Positions 45,776-58,305 of a stretch of DNA of 64,000 nucleotides are shown here, in pieces; position 1 is the first letter of the stretch, and the number at the start of each line of letters is the position of its first letter. The notes under the pieces were generated by a model, which made no database searches, was not told where the DNA came from, and saw only the letters and a program-made list of their open reading frames with translations. This DNA is from Apostichopus japonicus (Eukaryota > Echinodermata > Holothuroidea > Aspidochirotida > Stichopodidae), in contig NC_092563.1 in NCBI RefSeq assembly GCF_037975245.1, positions 30,841,960 to 30,905,959 on the forward strand. Reading direction: 5' to 3'. The position numbers and the translations under genes are program-made.

Positions 45776-48700
45776 TTATGATATTTCAAAATTATTTGCA
45801 AGGGAACAAGCAATTAAATCTGGGAGGCTATGATGAATATTATCCATTAGTAATACTGGTTTGTAAAGTTCAGAAGGTACAACTATCCTGATACCTTCCT
45901 TCATTGGAGAAACTGCAAACATCCATGAGAGTTTTACACTTTGCTGTAGACGACTTGAAATGAAGCTGTGTTTCTTAGAAAGAGGGTATCCAGTGAAAAT
46001 TGTTCCATCGACATCAAATACATGTAAAATACGCTTGATTATAAAGATCTTCCCACTGTCTAACTCAAACACATAATTACACCTCTTTTTTGAACTGTTC
46101 CATTCTTTTGAATTCACAACAAACCCATTGACAATAGCCCTGCCGTACTCTAAACAGGTCGCTCGTGGAGCATCATAACCAAGCTGGTGCAGAAGTTTCT
46201 TTTCACGTGGGGTCAAAATATGTAAATGTGATTTCCCACACAAAGTTACCTTAGCTTCCCTATACACTGTTCTACTCGTAGCAAACGAACACCCTAGTTT
46301 TTCAAAAAAATTGTCAAATTCTTCAGTCTTTTCATGACTGTTCACAGAAGTGAAAAATTTTGGAATTTGCTGTAGTAATGAAAAATACGAAGTAATTTGT
46401 ACAGATACCCCCTGAGTGCCATGAAAAAGTTTCATGAGCATCCTATTACCATCTTCATACCCAAAAGAACTGTTAGCCCAGAGAGGACCCCAATCAAGGA
46501 CACACTGAGCAATATGGTTGAGCAAGTGCAGGTTGTATCTCATATTTCGAAGTCCATATAGGTCCTGAAACTGCTTGTGAAATGTGCTTACAGAAATGTG
46601 TGCTGTAGTTAACTCTTCAATCGACATGGACCCTTTTAGCAATGTATAAATACCATGTACCAAAAACAGCAGGTGGTTGTAATATTCTGTAGGAAGTATC
46701 CCTCTTAAGCAAGGTACTGAGTAATACAACAAAAAGTTCCTGAATTCAGAAGCTTTCCAATATTTTCTGCATGTCACTGAACGAGGTAATCTCAACATAC
46801 TGTCAGGAGGTGACATAGCCAATAACCTCCTATCAACTTTTGCCATATTCCTACCAATATACCAAGGCTGGGCATGGTTCTCTGTATCAAACCACAGCTG
46901 AAACAAGTGCCTACATGTGCCCAATAGCACACAATGCATGTAATCCACTGAAAAGCCAGATATCATATTGAAGTGTGTAAGCAACATAAGAGGGCTTACA
47001 CCCTTAACACCCATGTGACAATCTTTGCCATTCAATGCAGCTGTTGAGGCATCCCTAATAAAACCTTCATGAGTTCTCCTTAGTGCAGGAAATTCTTGAC
47101 ATGGATAAACCCTACATGTACCATTTCCACTCTCAATAAGATCCCCTTTTTGGTAGCACTAGTTACATCCGTACTCGCCATTGAATTGCTTTGTATTCTG
47201 GACCAAGCACCTTGCAACTGAGTCACAAATACAGAGAACAGAGAAAACTCTTGTACAAATTGTGTCACCCTGTCTGTTTATCCAGGTTATGCCTTTCCTT
47301 TCCAAGTTGTAGCATTCTTTAATAAAAGGTTTGAAAAATGTGTTCATGTTAGGCTTAGAGTTATTGAACCAGAGCCCTGGAAGCAACTTATGTCTTTGCC
47401 GTATCTTTGGAGGAAGTTCATTTACACAGCACTGTATTGGCCAAATTGAAAAATTGGAGGATTTAAAAATTGGAGCGCCATCTGTGTTCCAACTTAATGA
47501 AAGATTATTAGACTTTGGGTCATTGAGAGGCTTAATGGCCTTGTGCATTTCCCCATCATAGATATCTTCAATATTACTATCTTCTAACTTTTTTCTCTCC
47601 CACCTATAGTTCATGTTAGCAACAAAATCATTATCGGCAAATTTGTTAATAAGTTGTGATGCTATAGGGAGCACCATAAAAAATGAATTTTTCTGTCTCA
47701 AAAACCCAGGCTCATATTCCACTTCACAAATATGACACTTCAGATTCTCAACGTTGGTGGTTCCAATGTAACCCTCACAAGTAGGACAAAAATAATGTTT
47801 TTCAGTTGCATCATCAGAAGGCAAATTTAATTCCTTATAAAAGAGATAACGAGTAGATGGTATAGCAGCAGTGACACCTGTGGGTGTGAACAGGTTGACA
47901 AGCGTAAGCAGGTCTTCAACTGCTGCTTTAGTTAAAGCATGGCATATGATGAAACATATTAATAACAACAGTCCCTGACATACAGTTATTTTTGATCCTT
48001 CATACAATGGTTTCTCGAACTTCTCGAAATCACAGTTACCATCTTTACTGTCACCGTTTTGCGGATTATGGCCAACATTGTCATCATTTAAACCATCGGG
48101 AGGATCTGGATTCAAACTTCCACTGTTAGCAGCTTCTCCAGTTCGGTGCGTGTTTTCCACTTCATCTCCATTAGTATCAGCTGAATCCACCTGTAAACAT
48201 AGAAACATCATACCAGTTACATCCACATGAATGCCAGATATTTTCTATTAATTGTTATATCCCATATATACATATGTCATATATATTACAATCCAATCTG
48301 TACAACTAGAGCATCAACTAATACTTATCTACACGATTGTTCACGTTTTTTGAAAGACTATACAGGATAATTTCCATGGTTGGACAGGACTTTTTTACTG
48401 CTTTGCATAATAATTTACAGAATTATGACAGACTATTTCTTTCAATTTACAGGATCAATTTAATTAATGTAGGTTTTTGAAGAAAAAAACAATCCTTTCT
48501 ATTTTTTCTTTTTTATAACAGATTTTTTACACTGAACATTTTTCTTTTCTTGAAAAAATGTTTATATTCTTGTTATACAAAGTGGAATTAACCCCTCTAA
48601 TCACAGTGTGTTAATTGAAGTACTGCAGTTAGGTACAGTGATGCCAAGAAAGCCACTGTCCTGAGTCTGGATGGTTTTCACTATTAATGCTTAGGAAAGA

Positions 48701-49403
48701 ATTCTTCTACAGTTACGTATACATAAGGCTTCCATAGGTACCGTTGAAAAATAGTAGAAACATGTGGTTAAACTTACAGGATTAAACTCATGATTATTTT
48801 CTTCTGGACCTTGGGGCTGCCTGTCACAAAGTTGGTCTCCTTCTAGCAAAGAATCCTCACTCAATATGCCCACAGAATCGGTGTTGTTTCTGACACCTCT
48901 GCAAGGATTACATCCTTCCTGTGCCAAGGGAGGTACTACGGTGCTTGCACCATTGATGTGTTCAATTGTTTCACCTAGATTAGAAAAGAAGAGAATTTTT
49001 AATTTCCAGGGATTTTATTCATTATTATATGTAAGAAAATCTACAAGACTTAACAGGATTATTGAAAGACTATTTAAAGGATTGCATAGGACTTAAAAAA
49101 TATTTTGCACGACAAATTGAGGATTGTACAGGACTTTAAAAGACTATGCATGACGATATACAGGATTGGATAGAATTAGTACACCAACATAACAGGATTG
49201 TGAAGGAATTTTTAAAGATTATGCAAAATAGTTAACAGGATTTTACAGGACTTTTGGAAGACTATGCATGAATATTTACAGGATTGTATAGGTGTGTATA
49301 TCATACCTGCTCCATTAACGTTCTGGTACCGCCTCTTTGAACGATCAGGGACTGGGAAACTGTCATCTTCGAGATATCTCTTGTAAGATACTGCTCTTCT
49401 AGC
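45776..49403 (-). CDS. TNP2-like (CACTA/EnSpm) transposase, three exons, one internal stop
   Basis: Minus strand. Exon 1, 49,403-49,307 (97 bp), after acceptor atatgcag: ARRAVSYKRYLEDDSFPVPD, or it starts at the ATG two codons earlier. Exon 2, 48,974-48,778 (197 bp): ETIEHINGASTVVPPLAQEG onward, acidic. Exon 3, 48,190-45,776. Phases agree: 97 bp leaves one base, 197 bp completes it and ends in phase 0. Exon 3 has a zinc-ribbon pair (FCPTC, LKCHIC), NIEDIYDGEMHK, SWNTDGAPIFKSS (likely first catalytic Asp), LLPGLWFNNSKPNMNTFFKP, CDSVARCLVQNTKQFNGEYG (likely second Asp), GVKGVSPLMLL, FSVDYMHCVLLGTCRHL, YWKASEFRNFLLYYSVP, LNHIAQCVLDWGPLWANSSF and LFHGTQGVSVQI. This is the usual TNP2/transposase_21 order. 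One TAG at 47,159-47,161 sits where relatives have Trp; otherwise the frame is open for about 900 codons. Confidence 0.88.
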
Positions 49404-50380
49404 CTGCATATGAAAAGAGAAAATTCCATTACCAGTTGCAAAAAGACACAATTTACATTTTTGTTAAGTTCAGATGCAGAATGACAAATAACATCATAAC
49501 AATAAGACTACGTCTTTTAAAAACTCAAACACGTTCACATTAATTAACGCTAGATCTACATCATGAGTTGTAACACTTCAAATGTTACTTGTTAGGTGCT
49601 GGACTAGTAGTAGTACTAGTAGTACTTAGCCTATTCCAACTTCAACTTATGTAGGCTACAGCATTTACAATGATGCCGCGCCTAGCCAAGTAACGAACAA
49701 TATCATTGCCTTTGTGTTGTAACTTGTTCTTGTACAAGTTTTGTAGCAGCCTAACACTGTTCAGTATGTAAGAATTTTAAGCCTTAGTAGATAAATGCGA
49801 TTAAGAATAATTTTTCAACCAACCATCGTAGGAACGTCCCGGTCCGTTTACAGGATAAAAGTTCATCGAAGTTTTCTTGTTGTCGTAACCTTTTGGAACT
49901 TTTCTCAATATTCAAAGCAACGTTGCGTAAAAACCACTCAGGACAGTGAGTCGCCTATTCATATACTCGCAAATGTGTGGCGTAACTTATAGTACGCAGA
50001 GCTACAGTTAACAGTGTGATTAACGCATGTTGCCAATCTACACCATTATACGTGTCGTAGCTCGATATATTTATGTACAAGTCATTGACATTCTCTTTAT
50101 ACTTTTTTGTTTTTATTTTAGTGAAATAATATTTTTTTTTCTATTTTAAAGAGCAAGAACGTTTTTTTTTTTTGATGGAAGAGGTAAAGAACTAACACAC
50201 CGAGCATAACAAGTAAGACTTTCGCACGGCCACCTTTTATGCATATAGTGACGTAACACTAATCCGTCTACTTCCGAGAAGTGGGAACCAAGCGTGCCCA
50301 CGCTAACCGTACCGCCGGTTAACAATTATACTTCATTTAAACACCGTAGTAGAAACATCGTCAACACAGCACAACGCAAA
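49404..50380. other. Intergenic, nothing recognised
   Basis: Unique-looking sequence upstream of both the transposase (minus) and the 50.4-kb exon (plus). It could contain a divergent promoter region; no conserved element was recognised. Confidence 0.4.
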
Positions 50381-50558
50381 ATGTCTGCAAATTCAAAGGT
50401 GAAAGCAAGATTCTTTTTTATCAGATGGGAAGAAGAACCTCCGAAATGGGATGTCGTGGAAGAAGCAAAAATTTTATCAAAAAATAAGACGATTGGGGCA
50501 ACCGTTGATGTCGAATATGAAGACGAAAGCGGACCGGCAACTATTTTGAACATCGATC
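50381..50558 (+). CDS. Probable first coding exon, unknown gene
   Basis: ATG at 50,381 (acgcaaaATGTC) opens 59 codons: MSANSKVKARFFFIRWEEEP, WDVVEEAKILSKNKTIGATV, DVEYEDESGPATILNI. It ends at a good donor, gatc/gtgagt, in phase 1. The 'FxxxRW...E...V...V...Y.....ATIL' pattern resembles the short N-terminal segment that precedes BEN or transposon-related domains in some invertebrate proteins, but no such domain was found downstream in the window. The next exon is not obvious; the CXC-type gene from 52.3 kb is a candidate, though the phases do not obviously match. Confidence 0.5.
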
Positions 50559-52337
50559 GTGAGTACCAGCCTTGTTTATTGGCAGTGCACATATGAGAAA
50601 CATCGTTAGGCTCCACAACCTAGCTTAGGCCGTGCCATTAATTTACAGCATGGCGCAACATTTGTAGTATAAACATCGTACAATTGATGGTCATGTTTAA
50701 GCAAATAAGATTGAAAGTCTAGGCTGGGAAAAATAAGGCTAAACTGATAGTAATTTAGCTGGATATGAAGTGATGTACTGTTTGATGGTGGTTTCTGTCC
50801 CGTAAAACGTTGGTTTCTTCCCCTACGACACTTGGTTGAAACTACCGTTTTCAATTTCAGGGAAGGAAAGTATCGTTTTTGGTATGAAGCTGATGATGTC
50901 ATATTGCTAGGCTATGTGGAAAGAATAAAGTAAATGGAATTACCACAAATGATTGAATTGAGTAAAGTAATGCTTTCACTTAAATTTCAGTTTTAGAAAC
51001 CAGCACGTTTAAGGAAGGATATGCTACTGCTCTTCTGGTGTAGGCCCAATTACTATAGGCATACTCATAAGACGTATTTTAGTTACAGGGAGAGGTTTCA
51101 TGTTTGTTCACCAATAGTAATTGTGTCAAATCGTGCAGCTAATTTAATGGCCCTGGTGATGGCTTTTCTGTAGCTTATTTGCCGTACGTGTACACGTTAG
51201 GTTATTTACTGTGTGACCTACATGAAGCACAAGCCTAGCGTTAAAATTAACTCAACTTAGGCCTAATGTAATCTTGCGTAGGCCTAGCCTAGTCGAATTG
51301 TCGCTGGTAAGAGAACTTCAGTCTTCAGATCTACAACTTTGTAATAGTTGGACTGTTTGAATCTCGTCAAACTAAAACTGATTGACAACTGAATGCATTT
51401 ATTAATTAACCTTAGCACAGTGTGGTCAAGCTTTAACACAGCATAACTTACCGACCGAGAGAATTACAAAAGGGTCGGCCATAGCAAATTCTAGTATTCT
51501 TAGTACTAGTACTTACTCATATTCATAACTACGAAGGAAAGTCCTTGACTAGGCTTAGCCTAGCTTATACTGAACTGTAACTCATCAGACGCGTTCGGCA
51601 CCTTAAAACCAAAACTAGTAGTACATTCCCAACCGTAGATAAAATTTAGTTGTGACTGTATATTTTTTTCTTAATTTCTTGCACTTGTTAAACTTAGGCT
51701 ACAATATGTTCTAATCGTACCACTGTGGCCTTTTTTTTCTGAAGACCTAGGCCTATGCCTACTGTGTTGAGCTTCGTATAAGACTAGGCTAGTAATGTGC
51801 AACATTTTTAAAGTGTCATTAATGGCATTGTGGACTTAGATTTATTTATAGATTTATTTCTACTCGTGTAGCAGATGCTACAAATCTGGATGCCTTCTTA
51901 AAACCTTAGAAGTAAGAGGCTTATGCTTAGGCAAACATTGCTGTTAATAGTGTTATGCATACTGTAGGCTCCTGGTAGCTTTGTAGCACAAGCTCTAGCC
52001 TAGTAGCCTAGTATGTTCTGAAGTCCTATTTAGAGTGCATGGGTTTGTACGTCAGGACAATAACTTGTATTATTGATATATTGTGTTAAGTTGATGTGCG
52101 AGGCCGTATAGAGAACAGTTTTCGTAATTGGCTGCTCAAACAATTCAGTAAGCCATTCTCACCATCATAGCTATTACATCTCCTTGTTAGTGTACTTAGT
52201 GCACATATTTATGGTAGAGTGCATTGCAATCATTCATTCTTTTTTTAACATAACTTTTAACGGAAACTATAATGAAGGTATAATTAAGTTTTGACATTCT
52301 AGTTTTGTAACAGGTAAGTACTACTTTGTCAGCTTCC
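50559..52337. other. Intron-like or intergenic DNA
   Basis: No coding sequence recognised. Rich in 'taggcct' and 'cctagc' words, as is much non-coding DNA here. Confidence 0.4.
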
Positions 52338-55300
52338 ATGCCTAAGGACAGTTCTTGTAGTTTATACCACCCTGATAGGGCTCCAGGTCCCTGTGCTGTT
52401 TGCCATGATCGAAAACTCGCTATTGGCATACTGAACAGGCAATGCCAAAGCACACTAAATTATTCATCCTGTTACGAGAAAGAGACATATCTGATCACTC
52501 ATGTATATGTTATGCATGCCAAAAGAGATTGATGAAATCAAGTGAAATTGCAGCAAATAAACGGAAAGCCTCAAATTTTTGCTAGATTCCTAATTGTTGT
52601 AAAAAAGAAGAAAGAGTGCATCAAACTGCCAACATAATTAAACCTAAATTTGTCAATTCCTGACCTAAAGAATGCAGTTTCTCAAGTTTATGCAACAGAT
52701 CCAGTAAAGTCTACCATTCAGTTTACATGCATTCTGTCAGAACCAGCAGATAATGCTGAAACCATTAGGCATGTCCTTGATATCCTACATGAGAAACATT
52801 CAATTGGCAATGGGACACAGCATCTCATTGTTGCGGGAGATACAAAGACGTATGAATACCTTCTTGAGGCAAAGAGGTTGTATGGGGATGACTTAAATTG
52901 GCTCTTGCCTTATATTGGAAAATGGCGTCTGCTAAAAAATACACAGGGACCCTTCATGAAAATTTATCTTGATGCTGGTCTGAAGCAATTGCTTGGGTTA
53001 TTTCACAAGGGCAGTACTCTTACAGCTGTTGCAACTGCATCAGGGTTCAGGAAAACCCACGAATTCCTCATGCAGTCATGGGAAGCTATGTACAGACACC
53101 AGATGCAAATATTTAATTCCCATTATGCATTCACAACCAACAGGTGCAGGGCAATATCAGAAGTTATATTCATGTATTGCATCAAAACGTAGGTCCCATA
53201 GATCAGATATATTCAAGCACTTACAGGATGAACTTCAGTTGTCTGGTACCTGCTATGAGGATTTTTTCTTTGCATGGGTCAGACAGATGCTACATCACAA
53301 TTTTGGATAGACTTTACACATAGGGATATGCTCCATTATACCTGTGTGTTTTTAGCCATTAGACTAAGACAGTTTCATTTGTGCACTGTTTCAGTAAGGA
53401 GGCTTGCTCCTATTTTCCATGCCCTGGACCGTCCTACTTATCTCAAACTTGTTCCTTATCACATGGCGAGTGTTAAGCAGTATCCTCCAGAAATTCTTAA
53501 ACATCTTGAAAGTGGTGCATTTGCAGTTAGTATTTCTGGTGCACCTGGCTGCTGTGTTTCTTTGGATGAATCACATGAGATGATCATCAACAAGGAAGTG
53601 AAAATGGCTATGACTACCACTGGGATGAGAAGTCTCACACGTCTCCTATCTGCCATATCGCTCTCAACTTCTAAAATATCTGAAATCAGAGTTGCTGCCT
53701 TCGCAAACTACTGGCCATGCACTCGAGTCACATTCATTTTATAGTATGACTGAAACCAATGTGTCTAATTACATAGAGAAGTTGAAAGAGGCAGTAAATC
53801 TGTTCTCTACAACAACTAAATCAACTCTCATAAGCCACATATTCACAGGAGAAGTGGCTTCTCCTTACGTATCTAGTGATCTTCAGAATTTTTATCAGAA
53901 GGGAGAAGAAGATCTGACATCATTTATAAATTGCGTCCTTTTGAACACTTGTGGGAAAAAACCCAGAAGGTCACGCAGAAACATTCGTACCTTTTACTGT
54001 AAAAAAGAAAACAGTATTTAAGCAAAAACAGGAGCTCAAGGATTAAAGATTACAAATTGCTTCATTAAGACGACAGATAGCTTTCTCCAAATCATTACAG
54101 CAGCCAGTGCAGTCAATGATGCAGTTTCTGTGTTTACCACGTGCAATCTGCACTGCTGATGAATTGCCTGTCAAGGCATCTAAGGCTCTCTCAGCAAAGG
54201 AATTCCAGAGCCGCTACCCTCAGTGTTTTCTCTCTGAAGTAACCTTTGAACTCAATGAGCATAACTGTTACATTATTGAGGGAATGTTTTTAATTAATTG
54301 CCCTCCACTCAGAGTTCACACTACTTTTGGTGGGTATGCTAAATTTTTGTACAGGCGATGGGTTGAACGCTCTATTAAGTTGTTTAAGGCAAAGGAAATC
54401 CACATTGTTTTTGATCATCCTCATAGACATGGTATCAGTCCCAAAGATGTTGAAAGAAAGAGGAGAAGGGTGGATGTTACTGGTTGTGATGCTTTCACAT
54501 CTATTTGCAAGGATACTGTATGCCCTGGTCATAAATGAAAAGAGTTCTTGTCAGATCCACTTCAGAAAAGACTCCTGGTAAACTTTTTGTCATCAGAATT
54601 GTTGCAGTTGCATGTTCAAAGTTGTGCAAGTCTGAATGCTTCTTCAACTGCACTATATACTGCAGGGGGTTTTGATAAAGAAAACAAAGACCAAGCTTTT
54701 GTTGCCCATAACTCAGGTGATATTGAAATTGTACCAAGTCTGATGTCCAATCACGAGGAAGGCGATTACCGTGTTTGGTGTCATGCTAAAGTCACAAGTT
54801 GTAGAAATGTAGTGATTTATTCCCCTGACCGAAATACATTTCATGTTGGGTTGCCACTCATGTCACTAATTGTTAGTAAGGTAATCATTGTGCAGTTGCG
54901 TGCAGCAAAAGCTGATGACCTGTTCCTTCACATGAATTTATTTTATGATGCTTTGACAAATGATTTACAACTGCAAAACATTGGGGCTGATATGATTTGT
55001 TATATTCCTACTTTAATACAGTTGCTGTATATTGTAAGTGGCTGTGACTTTACATCGTTCTTTAGGGCCACTCCAAACGTAGTTTTTACAGACATTCTAC
55101 AGAGACTGTGAATTTATTGCAGCTTTGGAGGGAGGGGGTAGCCTTCACAACTACTGTGCTGATTCTTGGGAAAAAGGACTACTGTCATTTTACAGACTAA
55201 TTGGTTCTGTCTACTTTAAAAAATTCAGTAGTGCTTTCCAAAAAGAAGCTCCTGGTGAGTTATTCAGAAAGATTTGCCCTAATCACAGCTCTGTGGATGG

Positions 55301-55882
55301 GCACATAGCATTCCTAGAAAAGATACGTGAAGGTCACTTTCACAGAATTTCTGATGAATCGGAATGGTTGCTATCTACAACTGCATTGAAACTGCATTGG
55401 CAAAGGTGCTGCTGGGTGGCTCGGTTGTGGGCAGAAGCTTGCAATAGCAATGTTAGTGTTCCCCTTATTACATCCCATGGGTGGCCTATATCAAGAGACA
55501 CAATTAGTTTTGTATGGGACACAGATGAAAATATATCCAAGGTGGATTCAAATCAAAGAATGTTCAAAGGGGGTTGCATGTGTACCAAAGGCTGTTTGCA
55601 AAACTGGTGCAAATGTAAGAAGGGTTCAAAACCATGTTCTCTATTTTGTATGTGCAAAAACTGTCACAATGTGTCACTTCAAGAAAGCACTACCAGTCAA
55701 TCAACTTTACCACAAACATCAAGTGGTAGTGATTCATGCTCTGATTATTCTGATGAAACATCCAGTGAATCAGATCAAAATTCGGTAGTCGATCCTGGAT
55801 GGTTACAGCACTAGTGACAGTTTTGATTCGCCTCATGATTTAGAGATACCGTGTATTGATGAAACAGATCCATTTAATTTCT
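52326..55882 (+). pseudogene. Degraded multi-domain gene ending in a tesmin/TSO1-type CXC motif
   Basis: Plus-strand protein family I have seen as multicopy 'uncharacterized' genes in aquatic animals. Order: after acceptor gttttgtaacag, YHPDRAPGPCAVCHDRKLAI and, in the next frame, PKHTKLFILLRERDISDHSC plus CYACQKRLMKSSEIAANKRK (zinc-binding, Cys pairs); 52,650-53,192 (IVAGDTKTYEYLLEAKRLYG, LLPYIGKWRLLKN); 53,180-53,744 (FWIDFTHRDMLHY, GAPGCCVSLDESHEMIINKE); 53,692-54,021; 54,107-54,538 (GGYAKFLYRRWVERS, EIHIVFDHPHRHGISPKDVE, nuclease-like); 54,548-55,111; 55,125-55,814 with GGCMCTKGCLQNWCKCKKGS and CSLFCMCKNC. An acidic tail ends at TAG 55,880-55,882 in another frame. At least five frame changes and one TGA (54,536) break it. 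Confidence 0.7.
55569..55670 (+). other. CXC (tesmin/TSO1-like) half-domain
   Basis: Spacing C-x-C-x3-C-x4-C-x-C-x6-C-x3-C-x-C-x2-C is clear in GGCMCTKGCLQNWCKCKK followed by CSLFCMCKNC. Such cysteine-rich repeats bind zinc and, in tesmin/TSO1/LIN54 proteins, DNA. Only one repeat is present. It is the best preserved part of the decayed gene. Confidence 0.8.
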
Positions 55883-56583
55883 AGTTTTCATTCTTTGTAA
55901 CTAACAAATATATTTTTCCATTTATTTCACAGGTGCTGTCACCAATTTGGAAAATGTCATTAGCAGCGAATTATTGTTAATTATTAGGAAACACTTGTCT
56001 TCTTGTAAGATTTGCCTATAGCATTGAATTCCTTGTCCCTTCCAAAATACAAATTTGAAATATCTTACCCAATTTGAAAGCCTCCAAAAATGTATTTGTG
56101 CGCACTGCAGTTTGTACAGTATTCACTGATATTCATAAGCAGGTTGCTCATTGTAGGATTTATCTCTTGTCAGCCTCCGATTAGTGTAATCTAGTTTGGT
56201 AATGATCACAAGTTAACCAGATAGCGGTATGCCAACTGTGAATGCAAAGCACAATGTTTATGTATGTATTTATGTATATGTGTACATGTGTGTGTATTAA
56301 TGTGTGTATGTACCTTTGTACGTACCATGCTTGTCTGTAAAATTTGTTATGTTTGTCTCTATATGATGCCTTTTATTTTGCATTGATATCAGAGGTTAGT
56401 TGAGCTTAACAAAAAGCAAGTGTGAAACCCTCCTAACCCTGAAGCTTGAGAATTTGAAATGTGTGACACACCTCCCATACAGCATGACTGATTCTTTACC
56501 AAAACTGCTTCATCGAAACCCGAATGCATTTATGTATTCGGGTTTTGTTATGTTTTTTCTTTGTTCATTTTACTGCCAAGGTT
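55883..56583. other. Intergenic, nothing recognised
   Basis: AT-rich, with a TGTA-rich stretch (56,255-56,330). No gene supported. Confidence 0.4.
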
Positions 56584-57645
56584 TCTTACTTGCCATCTAT
56601 TCCTTACCAAAGACTTTCAACGTTTTGTTAGCTTTTAGTCAACTGTATTTTCATTGCTCCCATAGAAAAGGGAAATAGCTATGTGAGTTGTTGACAAGTG
56701 TAAATTCACTTTTGAGTGTTTCATGTATGTAAGAGATCTCTATTTTATATTTGCATGTCTTCAAATTTTCATTTTGCCTCGTCTAAGTACTAACTTAATG
56801 CAATCCATTCCCTACAATTTCTTTCCAAAACTTTCAACGTGTGCTCTTTATTATACTAGTATCTTCTTCACTTTTTAACTTATAATATTGTGTGAAGTGC
56901 GTATGACAAGTGCAGAAAACTGCAAGTTCTTACCTGAGTGTTTCATGCACTATATATTTAAGCTGTAAGTTTAAGAACTTTTTAGCATACTACTTTTCAA
57001 ATTTTACTAGCCATCTATTCATTACATGCCATTTATTCAGTACCGGAAGTTTCCGCTTCTATTACAGTGTTGAATAGTTCATATTGTGGAACTAGCGTTC
57101 AGTTAGAGTATTTTAACCTTTCATTCATTTTTTGCCAAGGTTTCTTAATTATTTACAACTCCATTAAACAGAGAAGTGAATTTATGTTACTCTTTGTTGT
57201 GAAAGAAATTAAAACATGTGATATGCCAAAGTGTACAGTAAATCATTCTTATATATATATATATTTTTACCTTCTACAAGAACTTTCAGTAGAAGTATCT
57301 TACTTGCCATCTATTCCTTACCAAAGACTTTTTAGTGAACTGTATTTTCATTGCTCCCATAGAAAAGGGAAATAGCTATGTGAGTTGTTGACAAGTGTAA
57401 ATTCACTTTTTGAGTGTTTCATGTATTACTGGTAAGAGATCTCTTTTATATTTGCATGTCTTCAAATTTTCATTTTGCGTCGTCTAAGTACTAACTAAAT
57501 ACCATCCATTCACTACAATTTCTTTCCAAAACTTTCAACGTGTGTTTTTTATGATACCAGTATCTTCTTCACTTGTGAACTTATTATATTGTGCGAAGTG
57601 TGTATGACAAGTGCAGAAAACTGCAAGTTTTTACCTTAGTGTTTA
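56584..57645. repeat. Direct duplication, offset about 700-714 bp
   Basis: 56,584-56,945 and 57,298-57,645 match closely (tcttacttgccatctattcc, catagaaaagggaaatagct, tttccaaaactttcaacgtg, gcagaaaactgcaagtt). Small ORFs at 56,400 and 57,067 that end in the same residues arise from this duplication. Confidence 0.88.
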
Positions 57646-57777
57646 GTGCATTATAAAGAGATCACATTAATTACAAATTACTGTTGACATGCTGGTGCAG
57701 TTCCGGTTGCTGCTACATTGATGCCATTCTACTTCATTTATTCATTCTTTTTTTTTAATGATTAACATACTCTTCAA

Positions 57778-58305
57778 ATGCTTTCATAGTAATATATTCT
57801 TGCCATCCAGCCTTCATTACCATGCTTTGCTGTATTATAAGGTCATGGTAGTATGTCTAGATGTCTGTGTGTTTATCCATCCATCAGTCTGCCAACAAAG
57901 TTTTTCCATATTAAAGTCATTTAAAAATATGCTTTCATAGTAATATATTCTTGCCATCCAGCCTTCATTACCATGCTTTGCTGTATTATAAGGTCATGCT
58001 AGTGTATCTAGATGTCTGTGTGTTTATCCATCCATCAGTCTGCCAACGAAGTTTTTCCATATTAAAGTCATTTAAAAATATGCTTTCATATATATTCTGG
58101 CCATCCAGCCTTCATTACCATGCTTTGCTGTATTATAAGGTCATGCTAGTATGTCTAGATGTCTGTGTATTTATCCATCCATCAGTCTGCCAACAAAGTT
58201 TTTCCATATTAAAGTCATTTAAAAATATGATTTCATAGTAATATATTCTGGCCATCCAGCCTTCATTACCATGATTTGATTTAAAGTCATTTAAAAATAC
58301 ATTTT
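57778..58305. repeat. 151-bp tandem repeat, about 3.4 copies
   Basis: Units start atgctttcatagtaatat at 57,778, 57,929 and 58,080, with a partial, deleted copy at 58,229. Internal phrase ccatccagccttcattacca and gtctgccaac are conserved. The ORFs repeating CLDVCVFIHPSVCQ are produced by this array and have no supporting context. Confidence 0.93.

Larger units (their letters stand above)
43297..49403 (-). mobile_element. CACTA/EnSpm-type transposon region with tandem subterminal arrays
   Basis: The left end is placed at CACTCCCCATACAAAAAAGT (43,297), a CACT-type terminus, followed immediately by repeated ggaatcctgcaggaatcc words. Two tandem arrays follow (43,480-43,920 and about 44,030-45,520), then a three-exon TNP2-like transposase on the minus strand whose introns contain further copies of the second array unit. 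The right terminus was not found; it must lie beyond 49,403 or be lost. Subterminal repeats around a TNP2-type gene are the hallmark of this superfamily. Confidence 0.7.

Noticed and set aside
47159-47161. Programmed stop readthrough in the TNP2 gene
   Set aside because: The TAG context shows no known readthrough signal; a simple Trp-to-stop mutation is the easier explanation.
53459-54737. Minus-strand ORFs within the CXC gene
   Set aside because: Shadows of the plus-strand coding blocks, which carry the recognisable motifs.
57758-58238. ORFs repeating CLDVCVFIHPSVCQ
   Set aside because: Produced by the 151-bp tandem repeat, with no splice or domain support.
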